A stretch of DNA of 52,232 bases from Rhodopirellula sp. SM50 (GCF_002289565.1 NZ_NTFY01000006.1:1-52232); one strand, 5' to 3'. Positions 1 through 9,515 are shown, counted from the first letter of the stretch. The notes: a model not told the origin generated them from the sequence alone. Program-made: numbers and translations.

Positions 1-170
1 GCCCTCCGGTTCCGCTTCTTTGCCAACACACCGGAGGGCTCGCGCCCTACCGCTAAAAAATCGTTCACGGCGTAGGGCTCCGCCTGGGAACGCGATGCAA
101 CGCAAGCTCCGCCGGCGGTCGGAGGAGGCTCCGCCTGGGCTGGGAAAAATCTCTCCGTCGAAACATGCAC
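1..170. repeat. Type A palindromic repeat, cut by window edge
   Basis: The window opens inside a copy of a dispersed inverted repeat (type A here). Bases 1-9 end the left inner arm (GCCCTCCGG), about 20 bases of loop follow, and the right inner arm runs through CCGGAGGGCTCGCGCCC at 31-47. The right outer arm TCGTTCACGGCGTAG is at 61-75. A GC-rich tail with CTCCGCC and GGCTCCGCCTGGG modules continues to about 150. Other copies lie near 2905, 9417, 12587, 16726, 17985 and 44431. No gene is seen here. Confidence 0.85.
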
Positions 171-216
171 TCATTCGCTGAATTTTGGCGGTTTCCATTC
201 CCTTGGGAGCTGCGTG

Positions 217-293
217 GGATCAGCCGTTTGGCGCCAGCCTACGGGCTCTCCGTTGTTGCCGAGGCCCGAACGCTTGCGCGAATCGGCTGATGT
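217..293. repeat. Type B palindromic repeat
   Basis: An imperfect inverted repeat. The left arm at 219-246 begins ATCAGCCGTTTGGCGCCAG and the right arm at 263-291 ends AATCGGCTGAT. The same core, ATCAGCCGTTTGGCGCGAGC, recurs at 10449-10530 and inside the larger elements at 49740 and 52107. The stem is more decayed in this copy than at 10449. No protein-coding gene is supported over 170-480. Confidence 0.75.
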
Positions 294-423
294 CATTCGT
301 GTTTTTGATACCCAACCGCTCCATGCTCTTCGATGGTCCATCGCAGAATCGATTCGGCAGAAATTTAGCGATGGCGCGAGACGGCGATTTTGCGCGGCCC
401 AGGCGGAGCCTTCGAGACAGTGC

Positions 424-447
424 GTTCCCAGGCGGGAGCCTGGGAAC
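424..447. repeat. Perfect 10-bp hairpin just past a gene end
   Basis: GTTCCCAGGC (424-433), the loop GGGA, and GCCTGGGAAC (438-447) form a perfect stem. It lies about 35 bp beyond the stop codon of the minus-strand gene ending at 481, so it could help end that transcript, but no T-run follows. The flanking text (GGCGGAGCC, GTTCCCAGGC) matches the distal module of type A repeats, for example 12557-12600, so repeat origin is the simpler reading. Confidence 0.6.
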
Positions 448-480
448 GAGTCTTGGGCCATGACTCGCCGCTCCGCCGTC

Positions 481-1077
481 TCACCAGGTCAACAAGCCGT
501 TCGAGTCGTCGTCTTCTTCCCAGTGGCGTCGGACTTCGCGTAGCCCATAAGCACACATTTCGAAGTGCTCGCTCATGCGGTGGATCAGTTCCGAAGACGG
601 TCGGTCGGCGCCGCCTTCGATCTCCGCGGCAATCGCGTAGGCACGTTTGCCTTGGCGGCAGTAATCGATCAATTGATCCGGCGATTCACCGCGATTCTTC
701 TTGGCCGACAAACTTTCCGGATACATGCCCGACCAGAACAACGTGAAATCGCCGACATGCCGATAGACTTCACGCTTGGCCAGACCGATCCGGCGTTCGG
801 CTTCGGAAATCATTTGCACGACGTGCTTGGTTCGCATGCCGTCGCTTTGTCGTAACGAATACAACGAATCGACTCGCACAAATCGCAACATCAAATCGCT
901 GACGTAGTCGACCAGTTGGACGTCCGCGACACCGAGTTTGGTGTGAAAGATAAACTCGCTGATGCCGCGAAAGAATCGCTCGACCGTTGAACCACACAAG
1001 GCCTCGTGATCCGGTTCGCCCCCACCCGGTTCATCGTTACCGTGCCTCTCAGGACCGTGACTGGAATCTGACGCCAT
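481..1077 (-). CDS. Conserved-looking hypothetical protein, 198 aa
   Basis: I do not recognise a family. The ATG at 1077 opens a 198-residue reading frame ending in TGA at 481. The first 25 residues are polar and probably disordered (Ser, His, Gly, Glu, Asp). From about residue 30 the protein is predicted mainly alpha-helical with amphipathic segments, such as VERFFRGISEFIFHTKLG and YVSDLMLRFVRVDSLYSL. The C-terminus is acidic (EEDDDSNG). No signal peptide or membrane segment is seen, so it is probably cytoplasmic. It precedes the sulfatase gene on the map but lies downstream in transcription, separated by about 110 bp. Steady codon use and low-complexity termini with an ordered core favour a real gene. 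Confidence 0.7.
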   Translation of the reverse strand: MASDSSHGPERHGNDEPGGGEPDHEALCGSTVERFFRGISEFIFHTKLGVADVQLVDYVSDLMLRFVRVDSLYSLRQSDGMRTKHVVQMISEAERRIGLAKREVYRHVGDFTLFWSGMYPESLSAKKNRGESPDQLIDYCRQGKRAYAIAAEIEGGADRPSSELIHRMSEHFEMCAYGLREVRRHWEEDDDSNGLLTW

Positions 1078-1189
1078 GATGGATCTCCCGAAATAGAACA
1101 GTGCGAATTACCCGTTTTCGCGATGTCGTCTTTCGACAGCTAGCGGCAAGGCTTGGATGCCGTCAAGACCAATTTAGCATACTCAAAAA

Positions 1190-2806
1190 TCAGTCGTTCG
1201 CACGAAGACTTCCCCACCAATCCGGATTTGGTTGCCAATCGGCCTCCAGAATCCGAGAATGGAATTCCTCCAGCCGCTGTTTCAGCTTGGTGTGTTTTTC
1301 CGCGTAGTAGGCTTCGGTGGTTTTCGGATCATAGCGTGGATCCGGTTCAGGCCGTTTCGCGTCGACGTCGTTCAACCAAGTGTCCAGTTGCTGCCACATG
1401 GCAGCGGCGCGGGCGGGCTGGGTGCGTGACAGATCGCTTTGTTCGCCGGGATCGGTTGCCAGGTGATACAATTCGTTGCGTCCGTCTTCGTAGTAATGAA
1501 TCAGTTTCCAACCGTCCTGGCGGATGATCGCGTGCGGTTCGCCGCCTTGATTTCCGTAATGGGGGTAATGCCAGTACAGTGGTCGGTCGGGGATTGTCCC
1601 ACCGGTCAACAGCGGCTTGAGACTGACGCCGTCTTGGTGCTGGGTCGGCCGCAGCGGTAGCCCGCACAATTCCAGCAGCGTCGGGTAAAGATCCGCTCCG
1701 GTCACCGGCGTGTCGTTGGACGAACCGGGGGGAACCAAGGCCGGATAACGAATGTAAAACGGTTCACGAATCCCGCCTTCCCATTGCCGCCCCTTGCCGC
1801 CTCGCAGTGGCAGATTGGACGTGCAAAACGCATCCCCCGACGAGACACCGCCGTTGTCGCTGGTGAAGACGACGATCGTGTTGTCGGTCAAACCGTTCGC
1901 GTCGATCGCATCGAGCACCAGTCCGACGGCGTTGTCGACGGTTTCCACCATCCCGGCGTAGACAGGGTGGTCTTGGACTTGGCGGACCGGCAACGTGCGA
2001 TCGACTTGAAAACGTCCTTGCCCCTCGGGCAGCTTGGGGGCGAGCTCGCGGTATTTTTCCCACAGCGTTTTGCGTGTCTGCACGGGACCATGCACACTGT
2101 AGAACGACAGCATCGCGAAGAACGGTTTTCCGTCTTGTTGGTTGATGTAATTCACCGTCTCTTGGGCCAGACGCATTGGCAGCGATTCACCGTCGGGGCC
2201 GCTGCTGAGCACCGGGTTGTTGTACGGGGCAAAGTACCCTCCCGGTGGACTGCCCTTGTCGTGCCCGCCCTTGTTGACCTGATAGCCGTGGTCGGTCGGC
2301 CACGACCCCTTGTCGCCCAGGTGCCACTTACCGGCAAAAAACGTGGCGTATCCTCCTTCGCGAAGCGCCTCGGCGATCGTCACCTCGTCTTGCGGCAAGG
2401 CGTGCACGTACTCCGCCGGCAGCAGGCGATCGGGACGCTTCCAATCGAGTCCCGTTTTGGCCCCGATCCAATCGGTGATACCGTTGCGTGCGGGAAAGGT
2501 CCCCAACTGAATGCTCGCGCGGGACGGGCTGCACACACAACAGGTTGCGTAGCCATTGCGAAAACGCATGCCCCGTTCGGCGATGCTATCGATCCGCGGC
2601 GATTGGTAATACGTGCTTCCTTCACCCGACAAGTCGATCGCCCCCATGTCGTCCATCAGGATCAGCACGACGTTGGGTTGTTGGGCCAACAGCGACGCGG
2701 GGCCGAGGCATAGCGAGCACACTGCCGCTGCCAAGGACAGGGCGATCGCAACTGTCCGTGATTGGAGTCGTGGGCTACGATCGGCCAAGACGAACCAATG
2801 TGTCAT
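1190..2806 (-). CDS. Secreted sulfatase (type I, formylglycine-dependent)
   Basis: Arylsulfatase-family hydrolase, 538 aa from the ATG at 2806. An upstream in-frame start at 2875 exists, but 2806 places a hydrophobic signal segment (VAIALSLAAAVCSLCLG) near the N-terminus, followed by AQQPNVVLILMDDMG, whose Asp pair binds the metal. The formylglycine site is C-S-P-S-R with Cys at about 92. Later motifs are AGKWHLGD (Lys and His of the active site) and TSDNGG. The length is usual for the family. The protein should be exported and should remove sulfate esters from a polysaccharide or other organic sulfate; the substrate cannot be read from sequence. A maturase (formylglycine-generating enzyme) must be encoded elsewhere. 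It stands alone on the minus strand, outside the fucose locus. Confidence 0.93.
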   Translation of the reverse strand: MTHWFVLADRSPRLQSRTVAIALSLAAAVCSLCLGPASLLAQQPNVVLILMDDMGAIDLSGEGSTYYQSPRIDSIAERGMRFRNGYATCCVCSPSRASIQLGTFPARNGITDWIGAKTGLDWKRPDRLLPAEYVHALPQDEVTIAEALREGGYATFFAGKWHLGDKGSWPTDHGYQVNKGGHDKGSPPGGYFAPYNNPVLSSGPDGESLPMRLAQETVNYINQQDGKPFFAMLSFYSVHGPVQTRKTLWEKYRELAPKLPEGQGRFQVDRTLPVRQVQDHPVYAGMVETVDNAVGLVLDAIDANGLTDNTIVVFTSDNGGVSSGDAFCTSNLPLRGGKGRQWEGGIREPFYIRYPALVPPGSSNDTPVTGADLYPTLLELCGLPLRPTQHQDGVSLKPLLTGGTIPDRPLYWHYPHYGNQGGEPHAIIRQDGWKLIHYYEDGRNELYHLATDPGEQSDLSRTQPARAAAMWQQLDTWLNDVDAKRPEPDPRYDPKTTEAYYAEKHTKLKQRLEEFHSRILEADWQPNPDWWGSLRAND

Positions 2807-2904
2807 CGAGAAAGCGGGGGAACGCGAGGAATCGGGCTGGGAGTGTTGCAGCAGACTATCATAGTCGAATCGCACGCGTGCCTAGTCGCACTCACTTTGG
2901 CTCG

Positions 2905-3040
2905 GAAGGTGTTAGCGGAACGGCGCGAGCCGTCCGGTTGCGCTTCAAAAACACCGTGAAAGACCGTGAAAGACCGGAGGGCTCGCGCCCTACCGCTAAA
3001 AAGTCGTTCACGGCGTAGGGCGGAGCCTGGGAGCAAGTGG
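2905..3040. repeat. Type A repeat with internal 10-bp tandem duplication
   Basis: A type A copy filling the divergent gap between the sulfatase and the kinase. The left inner arm is a variant (GCGGAACGGCGCGAGCCGTC) that pairs less well with CCGGAGGGCTCGCGCCCTAC than in other copies. The decamer CGTGAAAGAC is tandemly doubled at 2955-2964 and 2965-2974. The right outer arm TCGTTCACGGCGTAG ends near 3018, followed by GGCGGAGCCTGGGA. It overlaps an in-frame N-terminal extension of the kinase ORF, which is one reason to place the kinase start at 3086. Confidence 0.8.
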
Positions 3041-3085
3041 ACGTTGGCCGCTCGCGCGGTCCCCTCCGGTTCGTATACTGTGACG

Positions 3086-5353
3086 ATGCCCCAAGACAAC
3101 GGAAAACGCAGTCAAGAAACACGCTCGCAGTGGAAAACACTGGACGGCTCCCCCCGCGCGCGGCGTGGCCTCGGCCAGTCGACGATCATGAGCGTCGTTC
3201 GGCAGGCCCCGGTCGGCCCCTTGTCGCCGGTGATTGCGTCCCTGGTCGTCGCGGTCTTATTAGGGGTCACACTGTATGTCGGCTGGTTGGTGCGTGAAAG
3301 CGTCCGGGGCAGCATTCGCAATTCGTTGGAAACCGTGCTGGCGGCCAACATCAACGCGTTGCAACTATGGCTCGCCGACCAGCGTGAAACGGCAAAACTT
3401 TACGCGGCCGAAGAAGGATTGCGGGGGCACGCGATCGAATTATTGCAGCAGCATTCCAAAGCAACCCAACCGGCAGGTCAACTTCAGGCGGCCAACAAAC
3501 AGGCGTCCAACCGGTCGGAATACTTGCAAGCCCTGACGGCTCGACTCAATGACGCGGGCTACCTGGGTTGGGCGATCGTGGATCCGTTGGGTGGCGTGCT
3601 TGATTCCAGTGACGCCCGATTCAACGGCGGCACCCTTCCACTGGGCCAAGAATCGTTCGCGCGATTGACCGCCGGTAACGTGTCCGTCACGCGCCCGTTT
3701 GAAATCGAAACGCACCGCGTGGGTGGCGGGGAAACGCCGACCGGTCCGATGGCGGTCATGTGTGCGGTCGCCCCCGTTGGAGACGACCTGAGGGCGACCG
3801 GCTCGGTGGCGTTGATGATCGATCCGTCGAAACAGTTCAGCAAGATTTTGTCGGTCGCGCAGATGGGCAGCACGGGTGAAACCTATGCGTTTGATCGTCA
3901 CGCGGTGATGATTTCGAGCAGCCGTTTCGAATCCCAATTGACCCAAGCGGGATTGTTGTCGCCAAGCGAAACGAGCCCGCTGAAGATCCATGTCCGCGAT
4001 CCCGGCGTCGACATTCGCACGCGGAACTCGGTGCCTGGGGAACCGGCGACGTGGCCGCTGACGTTGATGGCGGACAATGCGACGCGTGGAGGGGCCGGTT
4101 CGAATGTGGTCGGATACAACGGCTATCGAGGCGTTCCCGTGGTCGGCGCGTGGACTTGGCTTTCCGAATATCATTTCGGCATCGCCAGCGAGTTAGAGGT
4201 CGACGAAGCGTTTGCGTCGCTGCAGATTCTGCGCAATTCGTTCCTCGCACTCTTCGGCGCCGTCTCGATCGCCGCGGCGATTCTGTTGGGGTTGGTGTGG
4301 ATCACACGACCTCGCGACATCAATGCGGACCGAGTGGAAGAACTGAAACGGCGACTTGGACAATACGATTTGCAACAGCGGATCGGACGCGGCGGCATGG
4401 GCACCGTGTATTTGGGCGAGCACGGGTTACTGGATCGCAAAGTCGCCATCAAAGTCCTTGAAAATGCCGATGCGACCGAGCGATCGCTGGCCAGGTTCCA
4501 GCGCGAAGTGCAACTGTCGGCACGCTTGAAACATCCCAATACCGTCGAGATCTATGACTTCGGACGAACCGACGAAGGCACGTTTTTTTACGTGATGGAG
4601 TATGTCGAAGGGATCTCGCTGGAACAGTTGGTGGACTACTACGGACGTCAACCGGCCGAGCGAGTGATTTACCTGTTGCTTCAGATATGTGGGTCGATCG
4701 CCGAAGCCCATGCGGCGGGCTTGATTCACCGCGACATCAAACCGGCCAACGTGCTGTTGACCTCACGCAGCGGGATTCACGATTTGATCAAGGTGCTCGA
4801 CTTCGGGTTGGCCAAACAGATCGACCACGACTCGATGCAATTGACGCGCGTCGATTCGCTGACCGGTACGCCGCTCTACATGTCCCCCGAATCGATTCGC
4901 GATGCCGCCTCAGCCGACGTTCTCAGCGACATCTATTCGATCGGTGCGGTCGGCTATAATCTGCTCTGCGGTCTCGCTCCGTTGGAAGGCGAATCGGCGA
5001 CCGACGTGTGTGCCAAAAAGTTGCATGAGGAACCGGAATCTCCTGAGCGACGCATCGGCGTTCCGCTGGCGAAGGATCTGCAACGGGTCTTGCTGCGCTG
5101 CCTGCATCTGGATCCGCAAACACGGCCCCAATCCGCTCAGCAACTGGCCGGCGAACTGTTGGCTTGTGCGGACAGTCCCCATTGGACGCAAGCGGATGCT
5201 GCTTTATGGTGGCGTGAGATTTTCGACGGCCCGTACTTGGACGATTTTGAACTGAGCGAAGACAACCCATCGGCCGAAGGCACCCAAGGTGACACCGCCG
5301 TGAACGAAAAACGTCCAGCGGCAAGCCCACTGGCCCAATCAACGGCGAGCTGA
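3086..5353 (+). CDS. Membrane Ser/Thr protein kinase with extracytoplasmic Cache-like sensor
   Basis: A 755-aa Hanks-type kinase. The ATG at 3086 is chosen over a start at 2966 because the upstream codons fall inside an intergenic repeat. A transmembrane helix (about residues 48-68) precedes a roughly 310-residue extracytoplasmic region that resembles a double Cache sensor (long N-terminal helix, STGETYAFDRHAVMISSS). A second helix lies at about 385-408. The kinase domain runs from about 427 to 690, with GRGGMG loop, AIK lysine near 456, the alpha-C Glu in FQREVQL, HRDIKPAN near 548 and DFG near 572, so it should be active. The acidic tail (after 700) is probably disordered. This order, sensor outside and kinase at the C-terminus, is the reverse of PknB-type layouts. 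Nine bases separate it from the next gene, which suggests co-transcription with two GTPases. Confidence 0.93.
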   Translation: MPQDNGKRSQETRSQWKTLDGSPRARRGLGQSTIMSVVRQAPVGPLSPVIASLVVAVLLGVTLYVGWLVRESVRGSIRNSLETVLAANINALQLWLADQRETAKLYAAEEGLRGHAIELLQQHSKATQPAGQLQAANKQASNRSEYLQALTARLNDAGYLGWAIVDPLGGVLDSSDARFNGGTLPLGQESFARLTAGNVSVTRPFEIETHRVGGGETPTGPMAVMCAVAPVGDDLRATGSVALMIDPSKQFSKILSVAQMGSTGETYAFDRHAVMISSSRFESQLTQAGLLSPSETSPLKIHVRDPGVDIRTRNSVPGEPATWPLTLMADNATRGGAGSNVVGYNGYRGVPVVGAWTWLSEYHFGIASELEVDEAFASLQILRNSFLALFGAVSIAAAILLGLVWITRPRDINADRVEELKRRLGQYDLQQRIGRGGMGTVYLGEHGLLDRKVAIKVLENADATERSLARFQREVQLSARLKHPNTVEIYDFGRTDEGTFFYVMEYVEGISLEQLVDYYGRQPAERVIYLLLQICGSIAEAHAAGLIHRDIKPANVLLTSRSGIHDLIKVLDFGLAKQIDHDSMQLTRVDSLTGTPLYMSPESIRDAASADVLSDIYSIGAVGYNLLCGLAPLEGESATDVCAKKLHEEPESPERRIGVPLAKDLQRVLLRCLHLDPQTRPQSAQQLAGELLACADSPHWTQADAALWWREIFDGPYLDDFELSEDNPSAEGTQGDTAVNEKRPAASPLAQSTAS

Positions 5354-5362
5354 ACACCGGAT

Positions 5363-7489
5363 ATGTTTGGTCACAAACGACGAAAACCCCCGACCCAGGT
5401 CGACTGGCCACGTTTAAAAGCGTTACTCGAAGACGATGATCGTCGAGCCGCAGTCGAACGTCTGTACCCCGACCCACGCAACGAAAGTTACCTTTCGGCA
5501 CTCCGCCGCGTCCAACCCGATCTGGCCGGCGATGTGGTGTCACTGGGGCGTCAAGTCTTTCACGGTGCCCGCTTGGCCGAGTACCCAACCCTGGCCGTCG
5601 CCGGGATGCTCAACAGCGGCAAGACCAGTCTGGTCGCGGGGTTGCTCAGCCGGCACGGTCGAGCCCGCACGTTACGCGGTGTCGCCAACCGCCAAGGCAC
5701 GCACCGATTCGTTTTGTGGCTGCCCCAGAAATGGCGTGAAGAGGCCGCGTTGTGGCAGTTATTGCTGGAAGATTTTGGCGATGCCGTCGGTCACGCCCCC
5801 GAGCTGTTGGCCGAAATGCCCGAAGAGGCGCATGAACAATACAACAACCGCAGCGGCGGCGTCGACGCGTTGGGCGTGCCACTGGTCGCAACCGATCCGG
5901 CGTTGGATGATCTGGGGATCGGATTGCTGGATTGTCCCGACATCGTGTCCGATGAAGTCTTCGGAGTCGGGTCGCCGGAGCGGAGACGTGAATTGCTGGG
6001 CAAGGCGTCGACGTTCTGCAGCGCCTTCCTGGTCGTCTCCACGCCCAGCATGGCCCGCGACCGTTCACTCGGTGACATTCTGCAAACGATCTCGGATTTG
6101 ATGCCCGGCATTCCACGTTTGCTGGCGGTCAATAAAATTCGTCCCGGACAGACCCCCGAAGACGTGCTGGAATCGTTCGAACCCCAAGCCAGCAAATTCG
6201 GCGTCGAGCGAGTTTACGGGGCATACGATTACGAATTGCCCAAGAGCGAACCCTTCATCCCGAAATCGGCGAAGAACGGGGACCAGGAAATCACGATCGA
6301 AAACCCCAGCGACGATCCTCTGCCCATTTTCTTTTCGCTCTCCACGCAGCCCGATGAAAACCCGCCGGCAGAAATCGGTTGCGACCGTCTGTTGACCCAT
6401 CTGACGCGCGAGCTGGATCGCCCGGAATCATCGGATCGTTTTTTGATGGGACGTCACGCCGCCTTGCGTCGCGCGGTCTGGGACATGGGGTTGGCCGCGG
6501 TCGAAAAGGATGCCGAGCAATCGCTGCGGTTGACCGAGCGGGCCCGGCAAACGCTGCTGGACACCACGATCAGCCTGTTCACGAAGCAGACGACCGGGGG
6601 GGCGATCACGGAGGTTCGGATGCACCAATCCGAACGCATCGTCCGGCAGTTGGCCGACGCGTTCTGCGAAGCGGCGCCCTGGTACGCTCGCTGGGGGGTG
6701 AAGATCAACACGTTCATCCAAGGCCGCACCAAGGCGGCGTCCGATTTGTTCAAGCAGTACGTGCCGACCGCGATGGCGGAGCGTTATGCCGAATCGATCA
6801 AGGAGAAATTCAAGTCGAAGAAGGTCGGCCAGCTCGTCGACCCGGAAGACCTGGACACGTCACTTCGACGGTTCGGCGCGCCATTGACCTTGCCACATTG
6901 GTTTGAAGGGCAAAATGATCCGATCGATCCCTCCGCGTGGACCCAGGCGATGCACGAGGTGTTGAGAACGTTTCATGAAAACGATCGCGTGGTGTTCGAC
7001 AGCGATCAATTGCGTGGTGTGGCCGAAGAGATGTGGCGTCAGATCCCGCGCCACAAGAAGTTGGCCTTCGGGTTGACGCCGCTGGCGGCACTGCTGGCCA
7101 CCTTCGGAAGCGTCTTGATGTTGCCGGTCGATTTCGGTGCCACGGTTCTGGTTGCCAACGCCTCGGTCGTCGAACTGCTGGCCGCCGCCGGGCTGACCGC
7201 CTTTTCAGCCTACTGGGCCGGCGGAAAGACGGCCCAGACGCTCAGCACCCAAGCTGCGGTCGAGCAGATGTCGATGTTCTATGTCTTGCTGTGTCACCAA
7301 ATCGGAATCGATCCCGGCAACCCGCTCCCGTCGATCCGTCTCAAACAGACCAACATTCTGTTCCCGACTCCGAATGTAAAGGTCGGCGTCGGTGGCGGAG
7401 CAAACGCGACGCTCGCGGTCTATCGTATGAATCAAACGTTTCGTCAAGAATTGAACGGGATCCTGCCTCGCGAGTCCAAACATGCATGA
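5363..7489 (+). CDS. Predicted membrane-associated GTPase (dynamin-like), 708 aa
   Basis: P-loop GTPase-like protein. The Walker A motif GMLNSGKT is at residues 81-88. A G3-like motif, DCPDIVSD, lies near 190, where a D-x-P-G is usual. AVNKIRPG near 254 fits a G4 motif (NKxR instead of NKxD). A long helical region follows (about 370-560), then two hydrophobic segments around 575-625 (LTPLAALLATFGSVLMLPV and ASVVELLAAAGLTAFSAYWAGG). GTPase head, helical stalk and membrane-inserting tail resemble bacterial dynamin-like proteins, although I cannot confirm that family. It starts 9 bp after the kinase gene and overlaps the next gene by 8 bp, so the three are probably one transcript. Phosphorylation by the neighbouring kinase is an inference. 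Confidence 0.85.
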   Translation: MFGHKRRKPPTQVDWPRLKALLEDDDRRAAVERLYPDPRNESYLSALRRVQPDLAGDVVSLGRQVFHGARLAEYPTLAVAGMLNSGKTSLVAGLLSRHGRARTLRGVANRQGTHRFVLWLPQKWREEAALWQLLLEDFGDAVGHAPELLAEMPEEAHEQYNNRSGGVDALGVPLVATDPALDDLGIGLLDCPDIVSDEVFGVGSPERRRELLGKASTFCSAFLVVSTPSMARDRSLGDILQTISDLMPGIPRLLAVNKIRPGQTPEDVLESFEPQASKFGVERVYGAYDYELPKSEPFIPKSAKNGDQEITIENPSDDPLPIFFSLSTQPDENPPAEIGCDRLLTHLTRELDRPESSDRFLMGRHAALRRAVWDMGLAAVEKDAEQSLRLTERARQTLLDTTISLFTKQTTGGAITEVRMHQSERIVRQLADAFCEAAPWYARWGVKINTFIQGRTKAASDLFKQYVPTAMAERYAESIKEKFKSKKVGQLVDPEDLDTSLRRFGAPLTLPHWFEGQNDPIDPSAWTQAMHEVLRTFHENDRVVFDSDQLRGVAEEMWRQIPRHKKLAFGLTPLAALLATFGSVLMLPVDFGATVLVANASVVELLAAAGLTAFSAYWAGGKTAQTLSTQAAVEQMSMFYVLLCHQIGIDPGNPLPSIRLKQTNILFPTPNVKVGVGGGANATLAVYRMNQTFRQELNGILPRESKHA

Positions 7490-9335
7490 ATCCTCCGCAG
7501 ACACCGTGCCCCCTGACGACGAGTTTTTGAACCGGGTTCGTCGCGCCGGCGCCTCGGTATTGGGCGACAGCGAAACGGGCCGCCGAGTTCGATCGCTGTG
7601 TGAGGAACACGCCCGCGCGCGTCAGTTGATCTCACAAGATCGGGCCGCCGGGGCGCTGGTCTTGGCCGTCGTGGGCGCGACCGGACAAGGCAAGTCGTGG
7701 CTGATCCGCCAATTGATTCGCCGCTCGCCGCTGGCCGCTTCCATCCGCAGCGGCAACAATGCCGACCAGGCGACGGAGGAACTGGTTTGGGTCGGCCCGC
7801 ATCCGCCGGTCGATTTGGACCCTCGCTATGAACGGTTCGTGCGTGTTTCCTCGGCCGACATGGAACCGATCGGCACACCCTACATGCTCGTCGATGCGCC
7901 GGGGGCGACCGACAATCGGCAGGGGATCGCCGACGTCGCCAAACGGGCGCTCTCGCTGGCCTCGGCCATCGTGTTGGTCGTCCGTCGCGATCAGATCCGT
8001 GGCCAAACCCCCGCCGCACTTGCGGTGGCCAGTGAAGGCACCATCGTGATCCCCGTGATCAATACGATCGGTGTCGACGACGCGGCTCTGCATGCGGACA
8101 TCGATGCCTTCCTGGCGAACCTGCGGAACGCCGCGCCCGAGAGCGTCATCGCCCGACCGATCCAAGTCACCGATTTTGAACTGGGCGGCGAAAGCGAACA
8201 ACAGATCGGCGCCCAGGCGGCCACCGACCTGCTCCGCCAGTTGCAGATCGAACTGGAAAACAACCCCGACAGCGATCGACGCAAATCGACTCGACTGGCT
8301 GCCTTGGACGGTCGCTTCCGATCGGCGCTCAGCGCGTTGTTGGCCGACGAACTGCCGGGCCTGACCCGGGCGGTCAATCGACTCAACGACGAAGCGACGA
8401 AACTGCCGGGCGAAGTCGCACAAACGCTGATCGGACCCGATGGGCCGATGCAGGCCGCCGTCCGCAGCCGTTTGCGTTTGAAACTCTTAACATCGACCGG
8501 TGCCATTTGGTTTCCCTACCGTTCGGTCTTGGGCCTGTTGAACCTGACCCACGGGGCCTGGGATCGCGTGCTGTTGTCGCTATCGGGATCGCTTCCGTCG
8601 CTGGTCAGCACGATCTGGACCTCGACGCGCAGTCTGAACTCGGATCGCAACGCCAACAACGAACTTCGCGACGGGCTGCAACGCCGCAGTGCCGCGGCAG
8701 TCACCGATCGACTCGGGCCGCTGGCGGCACAGTTTCGAGAGGAGTTGGCGTTGCTCAGAAACGCCGATCAGGGTGACGACGGCAAATCTTTCCCCGGCGA
8801 ACCGTTGCGTGTCACGTCACACTCCGAAACCCAACACGTCGCCTCGCTTGCCGGCATCGATGCCCTGCAAGAACGCTCGCACAGGATCTTCGAAGACGCG
8901 GTCGAGCAGAACTCGATCTCACAGTCGACCGCCACGATCATGGCCATCGTCGGCACGTTGATCTTTTGGCTGCTGATGGCCGGTCCCTTCGTCGCCCTGT
9001 ACGGCGAATACTTGAAAGCCAGTTACGAAACCCTGATTCAGGTCTCGGCGCAACAAGCCGGAGAGCCGCACCATCCGCTGGAACATTTTCCCAAGCCGGA
9101 ATTTGCGATGGTGCTCACCAGCCTGGTGCTGTCCTTATTGCCGACCGCGATTTTCGCCATGATCGCGCTGTCGGTTGCGCAGTCCAACGGCCGAACACAG
9201 CGCGCCCAACAAGCCATTCGCCACGGTCACGAAGAAGCCATCACCCAGTTGCAACAAGACCGTGTGCTCCGACTTCGCTGGGACGATCCGCTGTTGACCG
9301 ACGCCGAGTTCCTGGTGTCCGCCGGTCGACGCTGA
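7482..9335 (+). CDS. Second predicted membrane GTPase, 617 aa
   Basis: A P-loop protein different in sequence from its upstream neighbour. Walker A is GATGQGKS at residues 65-72. The G3 motif DAPGATD starts at about 138, and a run typical of GTPases follows (AKRALSLASAIVLVVRRDQI). No clean NKxD is seen; VINTIGVDD near 192 occupies that place. The middle is helical. Two transmembrane segments lie near 487-508 and 545-570, followed by a basic helical tail. The ATG lies inside the end of the previous gene (8-bp overlap), a sign of translational coupling. The pair could act as hetero-oligomeric membrane-remodelling GTPases, as in some bacterial dynamin pairs, but this rests only on architecture and adjacency. 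Confidence 0.85.
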   Translation: MHESSADTVPPDDEFLNRVRRAGASVLGDSETGRRVRSLCEEHARARQLISQDRAAGALVLAVVGATGQGKSWLIRQLIRRSPLAASIRSGNNADQATEELVWVGPHPPVDLDPRYERFVRVSSADMEPIGTPYMLVDAPGATDNRQGIADVAKRALSLASAIVLVVRRDQIRGQTPAALAVASEGTIVIPVINTIGVDDAALHADIDAFLANLRNAAPESVIARPIQVTDFELGGESEQQIGAQAATDLLRQLQIELENNPDSDRRKSTRLAALDGRFRSALSALLADELPGLTRAVNRLNDEATKLPGEVAQTLIGPDGPMQAAVRSRLRLKLLTSTGAIWFPYRSVLGLLNLTHGAWDRVLLSLSGSLPSLVSTIWTSTRSLNSDRNANNELRDGLQRRSAAAVTDRLGPLAAQFREELALLRNADQGDDGKSFPGEPLRVTSHSETQHVASLAGIDALQERSHRIFEDAVEQNSISQSTATIMAIVGTLIFWLLMAGPFVALYGEYLKASYETLIQVSAQQAGEPHHPLEHFPKPEFAMVLTSLVLSLLPTAIFAMIALSVAQSNGRTQRAQQAIRHGHEEAITQLQQDRVLRLRWDDPLLTDAEFLVSAGRR

Positions 9336-9416
9336 GTGGGGTAAGCATCCTGCTTGCCACCCTCGCCGGCGCACTCAGGACGCAAAGCCTCCAACGCAGT
9401 GTGCTCCCAGACTCTG

Positions 9417-9515
9417 ACGGTGTTAGCGGAACGGCGCGAGCCGTCCGGTCGCGCTTCAAAAACACCTTGAAAGACCGGAGAGGCCCGCGCCCTACCGCTA
9501 ACAACAAACACTCCG
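9417..9515. repeat. Type A repeat, shortened variant
   Basis: The same family as 2905-3040: it shares GTGTTAGCGGAACGGCGCGA, the spacer CGCTTCAAAAACACC, and one copy of the decamer-like TTGAAAGACC. The right inner arm has drifted (GGAGAGGCCCGCGCCCTACC) and the outer arms are missing. It lies between the second GTPase gene and the ExbB-like gene. Confidence 0.75.

Noticed and set aside
1784..2713. 309-residue frame antisense to the first sulfatase
   Set aside because: The sulfatase on the other strand has every family motif; this frame has none.
2966..3085. N-terminal extension of the sensor kinase
   Set aside because: It lies inside a type A repeat and has no protein-like character; the ATG at 3086 is a better start.
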